From Elmis aenea (Eukaryota > Arthropoda > Insecta > Coleoptera > Elmidae): a stretch of DNA of 64,000 nucleotides. Positions 22,876 to 33,169 of the stretch are shown here, piece by piece. How positions within the stretch are numbered: position 1 is the first letter of the stretch; each line of letters opens with the position of its first letter. A program made the position numbers and the translations under genes. Below the pieces are notes generated by a model that worked only from the letters and a program-made list of their open reading frames with translations, did not search any database and was not told the origin of the DNA. Location of the stretch: NCBI GenBank assembly GCA_947652605.1, contig OX393577.1:57312108-57376107 (forward strand), given 5' to 3'.

Positions 22876-24964
22876 ATGGCTAAACGTGGTCTAAGTACTG
22901 AGGAAATCTTGCAATTACTTGAAGATATCGACGAAGACAACTCGGAAGGCGAGCCGTTGCATTCATCCGATGAAGAGTGGCAACAATTACCCAAAAATAG
23001 CGACTTATCGTCATCCGATGATGAAAATTCTATAAATCAAGTTCAAGATCGGCCAGGTAAAATGTTCTTATTCACAATAATAAACATATATATTGGGTTT
23101 GTTCCAACACAGCCACGAACCAGTTATGAACTAGTCCCAAACTATGAGCAACCAATGAAGTGAGACACAAGCGTCACTTCAATGGTTGCAGATAGTTCAG
23201 GACTAGTTCGGAACTGGTTCGTGCTCGTGTTGGAATAAACCCATTATATTTGTGTCGTATTTTTACTATTGATTTTCGTAATTGCTATTTTGTCTAATTA
23301 GTGTTGATTAATTATTTTTAGGTGAAGAAATAACGATCGCAACTTCTGACGATGAGAATGCGGCTAGACAATGCAGAGGGCGTGGAAGAACCAGAAATCG
23401 TGGTGGATTACGCAGTCGAGGACGAGGCCGAGGCCGAAGTCAGCCGTTACTTCGTTTACATGATACATACAATACTCTGAAAGAAATTCCCTTGGGAACA
23501 GAAATTATTGCACCTGATGGAACGAATTGGAAAGTTGAAACAACGAACTGTGCACAGCCAGGTAGGCGAGGTCAACAAAATCTGTTCAAAGATCATGCTG
23601 GACCTACTCCATATGCAAAACGTAATGTGGATGAGACCTGCGGTAGTGCTTGGCGACTTATGATTGACGGAAAAATTTTGAAACATGTTTTATCTTGCAC
23701 CATAGCAGAAGCCCGACGTACTCACTCTCCTGACTGGGTCATAACAATCGAAGAGCTCGAAGCTTTTCTGGCTATTATTTATGTGCGTGGGGCAATAGGC
23801 GCAAAATGTTTAGATCTAGATGCACTGTGGTCAGTCAAATGGGGCAACGATTTTGTAAAAGCCACCATGTCTCGGGATAGATTTCGGGAGATTATGAAGT
23901 TTTTGAGATTCGACGTGAGATCTACAAGAACACAAAGACTGACAACTGACAAGTTTGGATTGATTTCTGAAGTGTGGTACAATTTTATTTCCAATGCTCA
24001 AAGTTGTTATACGCCAGGACCCTACATAACAATTGATGAACAACTTTTTCCTTCCAAATGTCGATGCAGGTTTACTCAGTTTATGGGTTCCAAACCTGAC
24101 AAATACGGACAAAAGTTCTGGTTGGCTGTAGATAAGGACTCTAAATATATAGTAAACGCATTTCCGTACCTAGGCAAGGACGATGTCAGGTCAAATGACG
24201 AACGTCTTGGGGATTATGTAGTAAAAAAATTGATGCAGCCATACCTAAAGAAAGGAAGAAATGTCACTTGTGATAACTTTTTCACGTCTCTATCCCTTGC
24301 TGAAACTCTAAAATCAAACGGAACAAGTATTGTTGGTACAATAAATAAAGCTCGTCGGGAAATACCTGCTTGCGTCAAACAGGCAAAAGAAGAGTTGTGC
24401 AGTACAGTGGTACTGAAAAAAGACGATATCACTTTGACAGTATATCAAGGAAAGCACAAAAAAAATGTTCTTCTCCTTAGCACTATGCACACAGATATTC
24501 AAATAGAAACTGGTACAAAAAAGAAACCGGATGTAGTATCATTTTACAATAGTTCAAAGTATGGGGTAGATGTTGTAGATCAAATGGGTCGCAAATACTC
24601 TGTGAAAGCCCCATCTAGGCGTTGGCCAGTTCACACTTTTTATAATTTGCTAGACTTAGCAGCACTAAATTCTTGGATATTGTATCGTGACCTAAATGGG
24701 AAAAAAATCAGCAGAAGGGAGTTTATCTTACAGTTAGGAGAAGAACTAGCTGAGCCATATGCAAATAGCAGGAAAACGTCTAATACTCGTATCAATATAC
24801 CAAACGAAATACCTGAACGTCAAGACAAACGTACTCGTTGTCAGGTAAAGTCTTCTTGTGCCGGTAACAAATCTTGTGTGAAATGCCAAGCTTGTAAAAA
24901 AACGGTTTGCAAGAAGTGCACATCGAAAGAGTTTTCCATTTGCTCATTATGCGATTCCGATTAG
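22876..24964 (+). CDS. piggyBac transposase (two exons)
   Basis: Cut-and-paste transposase acting at TTAA in the nucleus. Exon 1 is 22876-23056 and exon 2 is 23322-24964, joined at CCAG|GTAAAA...TTTTTAG|GTGAAG, giving 607 residues. Residues 1-75 are acidic. Residues 79-101 are Arg/Gly-rich. The RNase H-like core carries D299 (TIDEQLF), D378 (TCDNFF) and D477/D480 (GVDVVDQM); the spacing nearly equals that of the Trichoplusia enzyme. The last 45 residues form a Cys-rich finger (SSCAGNKSCVKCQACKK and on). I chose the ATG at 22876 because the upstream TTG is not needed. No stops or shifts were found in the joined frame, so activity is plausible. The intron is inferred; without splicing the exon 1 frame ends at 23161. 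Confidence 0.93.
23095..23242. mobile_element. MITE inside the piggyBac intron
   Basis: A 148-bp hairpin with arms of about 68 bp. GGGTTTGTTCCAACAC at the left pairs with GTGTTGGAATAAACCC at the right, and ACGAACCAGTT / AACTGGTTCGT pair further in. ATT flanks both sides. GGG-starting ends with a 3-bp duplication suggest a PIF/Harbinger-type MITE. It makes up over half of the 265-nt intron. Confidence 0.8.
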
Positions 24965-25072
24965 TAATAATTGCACTGCCATTTTTATAATTTTATTTTA
25001 TTTTAACTTTAATCATTTGTGATTGTGATTTCTATTGTAAGCCAAAGTACACCAAAAATATGTGTAATATGT

Positions 25073-25078
25073 AATAAA
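25073..25078 (+). terminator. piggyBac poly(A) signal
   Basis: AATAAA 109 bp after the transposase stop codon and inside the right TIR, so the transcript can end within the element. Confidence 0.55.
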
Positions 25079-26426
25079 AACATTCTATCATAATTACAAG
25101 TTTCATTTGTATACATAACTTTACATTACTGTAGCAAAAATAAAATGGCCAAAATTGGACCAACCGCGCTTCTAGGGGTGTCAGGATGTTCCGCGCTTCT
25201 AGTGTTAAATCATCCTCGACCGCTTCCAACCATCTTTTCTTAGGTCTCCCTCTTTTTCTCACACCCATTCTACTTGCTTTAATCATTATCTTCGTGTTTC
25301 TTTGGTTGGAGAGGCGTTGTGCGTGCCCAAGCCATCTTATTCACTGGGCTCTTACTACTTCGGTTATAGACGGTTCTTTGTACAATCTCATTACTTCCTC
25401 GTTTGTCCTTCTTCTCCATTCTCCGGTATTTGTTTTTATTCCCCCGTAGATCCTTCGCAATAATTTCCTTTCCCACCTTTCTAGGTCTTCTTTTTCTTTT
25501 TTGTTGATTATCCAGGTTTCACAAGCGTATGTTACAGTGGGTCTTAATACTGTTTTGTACAATCTTACTTTGGCCTTTCTTGAGATAATGTTGGATCTTA
25601 GAATTGTAGCAAGCGATCCTGCGCATTTATTACCTTTTGAAAGCCTCGCGCTTATTTCCTTTCCGTTGTCGCAGTTATCAGTAATTTTTACACCCAGATA
25701 AATGAAATTTCTTACTTTCTCAAAGCGTCTCTCCTTGTTTTGTTCGATTTTGATCGATAGATATTCATCCCCTTCTATGTCCTTCCTTTTAGGTCCCATT
25801 ATCATGTATTTGGTTTTCGATTCGTTGATGCTTAATCCCATATTTTTTGCTTTGTCCTCTAACTTCCTGACAATGTTTTGGATATCTTTTTTTGTTTTGC
25901 AGATGATCGCAAGGTCGTCTGCGAAGGCAATGCATTGGTGGTTGTCTGCGTATATGTTGCCATTTCTGTTAATTCCACTATCTCGAATTATCTTTTCTAA
26001 GGCTATATTAAATAACAATGCTGACAGCGGGTCTCCTTGTCTCAATCCTCTAGATACTTTAAACACCTTTGACTTCATGCTTCTGTTTTTTTATAAAATT
26101 TTCCGTGTTTTGGAGAGTCGCCTTTGTCATATTTATTAGTTTGTCAGGTATTTTAAATTCTTTCATGGCTATGTACAATTTTTCCCTAATGATTGTATCG
26201 TACGCTTGCTTAAAGTCTATAAATACTACATGCAGCTCCGTATTATACTCGTAATGGCTCGATTGAATTTGCTTTACCGTAAAAATTTGATCGATGGTGG
26301 ATCTATTGGGCCTAAAACCGCATTGGTAATCCCCTGTGATGTTTTCAGTGTAGCTGGTGAGTTGTTCCTTTATTATTTAAATAGTAATTTATTTTATTAA
26401 CCAGTGTAGACTCTGTTTAAAAATAC

Positions 26427-26480
26427 AGTGGGACCTCTATGTCCTTCATTTATACGTTCTCACGAAACGGGCGATTAGTG
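26427..26480. repeat. Solo pogo-like element end
   Basis: TACAGTGGGACCTCTATG has the look of a pogo/Tigger left end after TA. No partner end found. Confidence 0.3.
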
Positions 26481-27004
26481 AATCGTACAATTAATTATGG
26501 AATCCATTTTTTACCATAGAAATTAACTAAAATTGAGAAAGTTAGGTCCTAGCTTCAAATCTGATTTATAAATAAATAAAAATATAACCAGAAATTCACT
26601 GAATAGCGATGATCAAAAAAGCTGAAAAAAGAAAGAAAGAAGTTATGTTTAAAAGTAGAGTCACCTTCCATTAAAACATTGGGTCGTTTTTGTCCCTGAC
26701 GATTCACTATCTGCCGCTTCTCTGATTTTGCTTTGTATTTCTCTTTTTTACTGTTAGGTCATTGTCTATGTAAACGTTTGTATCTTTTAATTTGCTCTTA
26801 TTCTGCACTATCGTACCATTTACTTATCGTTGCTATTGTCATATTTTTTAATATTTTTGACCCACCCCATTCATCTGTTGATGTCTACTTTAACTCCTAA
26901 ATTTTGATCTAGAAATTCTTCAATATCTGCTGTCCCCGGCTGTCCCGTTACTTTCACCCAATTTTGCTCCCTTTATCACAATGTTATATTTCTTTTCTTG
27001 TTAA

Positions 27005-27185
27005 TATGTTTCAGAGAAAAAGAAGTACAGGAAAACCAAGAACAAAATGGGAAAAAGGAATGAAGATACAGACTAGAAAAGAAAAGTCAGCTGGAGAAAT
27101 GTGGCAGAGTTAGCCAATGATAAATTAAGATGAAGAAACATAGTTAAGAACTAGGGAAAATATCTCGACACAGAAAGGTAAAAAA
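27005..27185 (+). pseudogene. LINE C-terminal tail remnant
   Basis: Plus-strand frames read RSTGKPRTKWEKGMK and later, in another frame, ELANDKLRWRNIV. These match the GRPxxxW...W..LAxDRxxWR tail of RTE-like and related LINE polyproteins. It has stops and no RT core. I see nothing else in 26480-27280. Confidence 0.45.
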
Positions 27186-27701
27186 GAGATTCCGATATAG
27201 AAGGAGGTAATCTAATACGAGATAGGTCAAAAACGTTTACTCACGGATTAAAAATAATTTTACTGGCAAAATTATTAACCAATATAGGGGAGACCGGGGA
27301 TAAAAGTAACATTTTTTTGTTTTTATTTAATTTCTCATAGATTATTACAAATTTTTTACATCCAAATTGGTTTAATGATAGATTGGACATTTGTCTTGCT
27401 TCCAAGATATTTATTTCGTGTGTTTCGTAAAGCAACTGTTGGAAATTTTTTTTTTCTTTAGTAAGATATGCTGTTACTTTCAACCTCAACGTTGGGGCTA
27501 AAAGTAACAATGATTGGGGTAAGTTGTAACGGCAAAATAATTTACACAGCTCATAAGTAGTGGGTAAATATATTAGTATTCATCAACAAAATTAATATTT
27601 TATTCAAAAATACACATTAGCAAAATGAAAAAATAAAAAAAAATATCTTTGGTACAATACAAAATGATAAGTGAACAGTAGGTATAGCATACCAGGTAAG
27701 G

Positions 27702-28042
27702 GCGGTCCCAAATTATTAAATTTATACTGGATCATAATAACTGTTTGTTTTATTTAAAAAAAATCTAACCGTTCTTTAAACTGACCGTTATTTATTAAAT
27801 CAGTAAAAGAGGGTCAGGTTAAGTTGGGTTGGTTAAAGCTTTGTTTATATTAAGTTATAAATATTAAGGTAATAGAATAAAAACAATGGCGGCTGGTAGG
27901 AAAACCTAAAGTACCAGATCTTACCAATTTACATGGGTTTTATAATTTAAAATGCTTTTTAAGAAATGATTTAGCTTTACAAACATTTCCATCATTAAAC
28001 CGATATTATATACTGAGTTTTATAATTTAATAATTTGGGACT
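27702..28042. mobile_element. Nested MITE (GCGGTCCCAAATTATTAAA ends)
   Basis: Left GCGGTCCCAAATTATTAAAT pairs with right TTTAATAATTTGGGACTGC. Non-coding. Exact boundaries and TSD are uncertain. Confidence 0.55.
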
Positions 28043-28381
28043 GCAGTTACCAGGTTTGCCAAGATTATAAGTACCTACATATTTAAAAATGTGAATCAAA
28101 AAGATACAACAAACTGGAAAATTATTCCGACAACTCTTGTATATTCTCATCTACGAAGAAAGCCACCAATTATGTGCTAAGAGTGAACATTTGCCAGTGA
28201 AAACATTAATTGGGGTTGGTTGTAACACTTTGTTACCTTTGACCCCAAGTGTACACAAAAAAATTTTCATGGAATCCACAATTAACCACGATTCTAACGT
28301 CAAATTGTATTGCATCCACCAATAGCCAACTAAATTTAGAACAAAATAATATAGGTACTTTTTTATTCCTATTTTAGAGAT

Positions 28382-28429
28382 CGCCTAAAAGTTACTCGAC
28401 GGATGAGACAACGCAGTAACTTTTAGGCG
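28382..28429. repeat. Perfect 15-bp inverted repeat
   Basis: CGCCTAAAAGTTACT and AGTAACTTTTAGGCG separated by 18 bp. It lies inside the pogo-like element. The same AGTAACTTTT word recurs in the hairpins at 46.8-47.5 kb. Confidence 0.85.
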
Positions 28430-28614
28430 GAAAATAGTGACTCTGGCTGGCAAAAAGTTAACCTCTATGACAGATGAAAACTAGCAATGTAGGTAGGGAG
28501 CTGGATGTAACTTAACATTGCAAAAGCGTTTAGGGCGATATAAAACAAAAATTAAAGAAACTTTAGGCACTGTTACAACCTACCCGTGTTACTTTTATCC
28601 CCGGTCTCCCCTAA

Positions 28615-29920
28615 ATAAAATAATTGTTCATTAAACTATTTGTGATGTTAGTTTATTAAATTAAAGCTCGAACTTTTTAAGTGTCATAACTTTCAGCAAA
28701 TTCAAGAAATTGAATAACTTAATTTTTTTGTCGCTTGAAGTGCGCGTTTAATGTTCGTAAAATCGAAAAGTTAATAAAGAGACGAACACCTAATTCAATT
28801 AATTTAAAGCACTAAGGTATGCGCAATATTTCCAGGAGAATTTTCTTAACCTTTTTATGGCGTGTCTGATGTGCATAACCACATGCAAGTACTTGTACTG
28901 CAAGTTGTCGGTTACTTGCTTCTTAACCTCATTTGTAAGTTGTCGCACTAATTACATACAGCAATGCAGTAACTTTCCTTCCTTTTATTGTGTCTGCCAC
29001 TCGCTACTGAATAGAATTAAAATTTAAAGTTTACTCCGTAAAATTAATAACTTTACCTAACTTAATTGGCGTTTTCAGCATAACTAACCGCATTTATTAA
29101 CAATCCTATTTTCCATATTTCCGTCGAGCGTTAAATTTTTCCTCCATTGATTCATTTTAACAAAAAATTTCATTCATAATTAATGCGACACGGCTGAAAA
29201 TAAACTACGTCTATAGTGACTTCTTGTAAAATGCAAGCAGCTCTTCAGATGCATTATGGATGATGTCGTAAATAATTTAGGGATGCAGAAATACGTACGC
29301 GATTTGTCTAAAATACTCAAAACCTTTAAAATGATGGTGTGTTGGTTGCGAGTGTAATATGAGGATAGAATTTATGGACTTTTAACATCTTCACGGTGCT
29401 TATTTCGAACCAACTTATTGAGTTAAAAAAGTTTTTAAGGTTATTACCCAAACACTTTGCAAAATCAATCGTCGGCTATATCGAGATCCACAATTTAGGA
29501 GTGTAGTGAGCCAGGGCCTTTCAGAGTAAATGCGGAGCTCTGGGCAAACAATGATTTTAAAGCCCTTTAAAATTAAAAACTATAAGGAAAATATAGAGAA
29601 TGTTAATGTTCGTTCCGTGATATAACATATGTATGGTTATAAAACTGTTATTATAAGTACATAAATATTATGATTTTTTTAACCCTCCGTTACTTGCTGT
29701 CTGTGAGACACCAGTGGGTAAAAGAACAACATAACGATGGAACCGAAAGGGCGGGTGATCCTCCAATCAATGTACCTTCTTGTCACATCGAAAAAAAAAG
29801 AACATCAACACGGGATAACTCCCATCTGTTAGCAGGCAATGAACCTGTAAAATGATTTTTGTTTATTTAAAGAAAAACTACAAGAGTAAAGCATAACAAA
29901 CCTTATATCATTGAAACGAG
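28615..29920. other. Intergenic stretch, no gene seen
   Basis: AT-rich with no conserved frame. TTAACCCTCCGTTACTTG near 29680 could be a lone piggyBac-type end, but no partner was found. Confidence 0.5.
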
Positions 29921-29924
29921 AAAA

Positions 29925-30302
29925 AATAACCTTTTTAATAAGACCATAGCCAACTATGACTTCCATTTAAAAAACAGCAAGTTTGTGCTATAACTCGGAA
30001 ATCGAGAGTGCTATGCAAATTTCGTTAACATATTTAAAATCTACGTAAAAATATCTATAAAGGCCAATTTTTATTTTTGTTCTAAATCATATTATGGTTA
30101 CGGAATTATTCGAGTTTGAAAACATCGACCTTTTCAAGTTTTTTCAAAATATTTCAAAAAGTTGATGATGTAGGTCAAATTTGAAAATGGCATCAGATTT
30201 TCCTTTAAATTCTGCACAAATTTGCTAATTTAAATGTTTCTGTGTCTCTAATATTAACGGAGTTACCCATACAACAGGTTAGAAAAATGGGCACCCTGTA
30301 TA
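29925..30302. repeat. Right half of a CAGGGTG-type fold-back
   Basis: It ends GGGCACCCTGTATA. It carries the CATAGCCAACTATGA word shared with other CAGGGTG fold-backs and a CGGAGTTACC subterminal box. The left end is not recognised; the left limit is approximate. Confidence 0.45.
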
Positions 30303-30304
30303 TA

Positions 30305-31218
30305 CAAGGTGGCGCAAAAGTAATGTCATAATTTGAATTGGCTGCCATTTTGTTATAAATGAAAAAAAAGAGCTCTGTTTTCATCAAAAGTTTATTTGAA
30401 AGTGTAAAATTGATGACATTACTTGGAAAAAATTATATCGCTCAAATGGCCACCTCCCGAGTTGATGCATAATTGCGCTCGTTTTACGGCATTTTGAATT
30501 GTTGCTCGCAAAACATCTGGCTCCAAATTGGCGATTTCTTCTTCAATGTTAGCTTTCAAGACTTACAAGGTTCGTGGTTTGTTGTGGTAAACGCGAGATT
30601 TTAAAAATCCCCAAAGGAAGATGTCTGGTGCTGTTAGATCTGGCGATCTGGACGGCCAGTTCAAATCTCCAAAACGGGAGATCACTCGACCTGGAAATTG
30701 GTGTCTCAAAATCTCCATAGTTACTCGAGCTGTGTGAGCGGTTGCTCCGTCCTGTTGAAACCAACAATGATCGAGACCCAATGCAGCAACTTGCGGCAAA
30801 AAAAAACTCGTTTAGCATCTGCCTGTAACGCTCGCCATTTACGGTTACGGTGGTGCCATCGGCGTCTTCAAAAAAGCAGCGATGTTCTCGTTCGAACGAG
30901 CACTACGAGGCTGGCCACTTCTTGCGACATCTGTAGTGGACTCAGTTTGCACGAGGCGCTCAGCCAAACGCTTAATTGTTCGAGCACATGGAACACGACG
31001 ACGACGAAATTCACGTTGCGTTAAAACAACAGACTGAAAATTTGTCAAATAAGCAGCAACAATAATTCCACGTTCTTGAGGTGTGTATCGCTCCATGGCT
31101 TGTTGACAACTAATTCACTATATATCTACATCATAAATGTCAAAGCACAGTGACATTTTACCCCATCTGCAAAAATGGCAGTCAATTCAAGTTATGACAT
31201 TACTTTTGCGCCACCTGT
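30305..31218. mobile_element. Internally deleted IS630/Tc1/mariner element
   Basis: TA flanks (30303-30304, 31219-31220) and TIRs of about 35 bp: GGTGGCGCAAAAGTAATGTC left, GACATTACTTTTGCGCCACC right. Length is 914 bp. It encodes the two ends of a transposase but lacks the middle, so it is non-autonomous. It lies immediately beside the 3' end of a Jockey element. Confidence 0.92.
30420..31096 (-). pseudogene. Mariner-superfamily transposase with internal deletion
   Basis: The N-terminus starts MERYTPQERGIIVAAYLT and runs through a helix-turn-helix of the DUF4817 type (RRRRVPCARTIKRL, GQPRSARSNENIA). The frame then jumps directly to FEDADGTTVTVNGERYRQML, WFQQDGATAHTA and RFGDLNWPSRSPDLTAPD, then IFLWGFLKSRVY, ending near 30423. 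The missing middle would hold the first catalytic acid. A second shift lies in the T-run near 30795. WFQQDGATAHTA supplies the second catalytic Asp. Confidence 0.88.
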
Positions 31219-31221
31219 TAC

Positions 31222-31960
31222 ATAACACTTTTTCACATGTTGTTAATAACGCACTTCACTTGGCTCTGTTTTTACACGTTCACCCTACACAACTCGAAGG
31301 GTTTGGTTCTTTGCAACCTTCTCACTACACTCACGTCCAGAAGTTGGTGTACAACTCTGCTGCTATGGGTAAGTAGCCTTGTTTGGTGATTCCTTGCTAA
31401 CCTCTTGATTTCCTTCTTAACAGGGGGAATATTCAAGTCTCTATGAAGGTTATCATTGCTCACGTACCATGGTGCTCCAACAATATCTCGCAGAACTTTA
31501 TTTTAAAAAGTGTGAATTTCTTTTATACTGGTTTTACTTGCGCAACCCCAAAGCTGAACCCCATAGGTCCAAACAGGCTTCAGTATCTGATTATAGAGTA
31601 TTAATTTGGTTTGTGTAGACATCTGAGATTTTCTTCCCAGCATCCAGTACATTTTTTTATACCTAATGTTGAGTTCTTTCCTTTTCTTTTTTATATGTTC
31701 TTTCCACTTCAGTTTTGCGTCAAGATTCAAACCTAAGTACTTGGCAGTGTTGCTATAGGGAACCACCTTATTGTTTATTTTGATTGACACATACTTGTTT
31801 TGTTTTGTTTTTGAAGTTGATATGTATCGACTTGGATTCATTTATTTGAATTCTCCACTTTTTAGTCCAGGAGCTAAGTGCATTGCTTGCTATGGCAAAA
31901 GTGTGGGTATATAATTTGATTAATAATGAAAAACAAGCCAAAATGTTCATTTGATCAAGG
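31222..31960 (-). pseudogene. Jockey-clade LINE 3' fragment
   Basis: Minus-strand frames read WTKKWRIQINESKSIHINF, KYLGLNLDAKLKWKEHI, QTKLILYNQILKPVWTYGVQ and LWGCASK, then WYVSNDNLHRDLNIPPVKKE and LLDVSVVRRLQRTKPFEL. This is the Jockey RT C-terminal order. Several shifts; the RT active site is absent. Confidence 0.88.
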
Positions 31961-31964
31961 TATC

Positions 31965-33160
31965 GTCATAGGCAAAATCCTAATAGTTTAAAAATATGCG
32001 CTAATCCAGAAATATTTCAAGTTGTTCTAGAAACAGGTTTGCAAAAATAGCATTATGTCGTGCCACTCCAAGACGATTCAATGAGGTATATAAGGTAATT
32101 GTAAACAATCAAGATTTTATTGCCTAAAATGTCAAGTAATGCTACTTAACCGCATTAGTTCACGTTTTGCTTTGTTTGAATAGAGAGCGTTGTGATAGAT
32201 TAAATTAACATTAGTGTTAAATTTTCTAGAAGCCCCTTGAAAACAAATATGTACCCAGTAACTAAGAGATATGCCTCAATATCACCAAAACATTTCTCTG
32301 TAGTAGTTTGCACATTAGTCTAGCACTAACAACGTTATGAAACAACAAACAGCGTTAATTCTCGTTATACATACATTACGCATTCCTAACAGACGCTAAT
32401 AAATGCTAATGATGGCGCATAAAGACGCCGTGACGACGTTGTCACATGTTTCCGAACAGATTTCAGTCAGCCAGCCGTGAACGTATACCAAACTAGGGGA
32501 ACGGAACAACCACTCAAGTTCCCTTCTTGTGGGGAAATCTGTTTCTGGCTTAGTTCAATTACTGGCAGACTATGAAAACTGTTGTCTATTGCCAATTCTG
32601 TTTGCAAGTTGGATAAATACCTCACTTTGGCCAAACTTTGAAATAACAAACTTAAAGAGTTAACTTATTAATATGCATTGTTTTGAGATCCATCCAAATG
32701 GAGTTACTACGAAATTAATGCTAAAAGTACAGAATAATTACAAAGCGTAACAACGAATCAAAAACGAGCCGTATCGTAATTAAATTATACTATAAAAAAT
32801 ACTTTAAAACATATGCCCGATTCCCACGCACCGAAGTTTATCGTTATAGTATATTTAATATAAAACAATAGAACAGTTTTAATTCTTTCACAATTCCACT
32901 TCGAGAGGACAAAACAAGAATCATTTATTTCCAGCGCAGAGTAAATTTGCGGCGCTTGGAAACGACTTCTTTTGAATAACCCGCAACAACACATTTTCCT
33001 CAACGACAAATTGCCTCAAAGAAAAACAAGTGACTATCGCATTGTTTATAGCAGTTGAAACATTATCACGAAATCCTTGTATTTATTATTTCAGTTCTGT
33101 TTAACTTGGTCTAAGATTTGTTTATTTATTTGTTTTAAGCTTTATTCGTTCGGTTTTAAC
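31965..33160. other. Intergenic stretch, no gene seen
   Basis: No conserved reading frame or element ends recognised. Confidence 0.55.
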
Positions 33161-33169
33161 ACTACCAAC

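Larger units (their letters stand above)
22436..25204 (+). mobile_element. Apparently intact piggyBac transposon
   Basis: A 2,769-bp element bounded by TTAA duplications (22432-22435, 25205-25208) and perfect 14-bp TIRs CACTAGAAGCGCGG. A second GCGCTTCTAG motif sits about 25 bp inside the right TIR, a subterminal repeat typical of piggyBac. GACCCA/TGACCC motifs occur inside the left end. It encodes one full-length transposase gene with a poly(A) signal. It inserted into the RTE-like LINE. Confidence 0.95.
22352..26340 (-). pseudogene. RTE-like reverse transcriptase, frameshifted and split
   Basis: Order on the minus strand: YQCGFRPNRST and VVFIDFKQAYDTI (RT palm), a frameshift near 26080, then LRQGDPLSALLFNIALEKII and CIAFADDLAIICKT. 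FADD is the RT active site. It continues through FIYLGVKITDN and RLYKTVLRPTVTYACETW to RLQWLGHAQRLSNQRNTK and GRPKKRWLEAVEDDL. Removing piggyBac and one TTAA gives EDDLKKLKVTNWTEAAKNRK and on to the stop, in frame. N-terminal endonuclease is absent. The only coding break I see besides the insertion is the shift. Confidence 0.88.
22303..26372 (-). mobile_element. 5'-truncated RTE-like LINE, interrupted by piggyBac
   Basis: A minus-strand non-LTR retrotransposon flanked by the 11-bp duplication TTATTTAAATA (22292-22302 and 26373-26383). The coding part starts near GDYQCGFRPNRSTIDQIF and ends at a stop near 22352. It is followed by a short (TA)-rich microsatellite tail, as in RTE-group elements. 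piggyBac inserted at a TTAA 83 bases before the LINE stop codon. Confidence 0.85.
27287..28611. mobile_element. TA-flanked pogo/mariner-like element, non-autonomous
   Basis: TA flanks (27285-27286, 28612-28613) and TIRs of about 24 bp: GGGGAGACCGGGGATAAAAG left, CTTTTATCCCCGGTCTCCCC right. GGGGTAAGTTGTAAC / GGGGTTGGTTGTAACA words recur near both ends. It has no recognisable transposase; small frames are unconserved. It contains a nested MITE and a perfect 15-bp hairpin. Confidence 0.8.

Noticed and set aside
23456..24502. Minus-strand frames opposite piggyBac
   Set aside because: Shadows of the transposase gene.
25186..26400. Plus-strand frames opposite the LINE
   Set aside because: Antisense shadows of the RTE-like reverse transcriptase.
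30698..31024. 108-codon plus frame rich in Ser/Thr
   Set aside because: Shadow of the mariner-type transposase remnant on the other strand.
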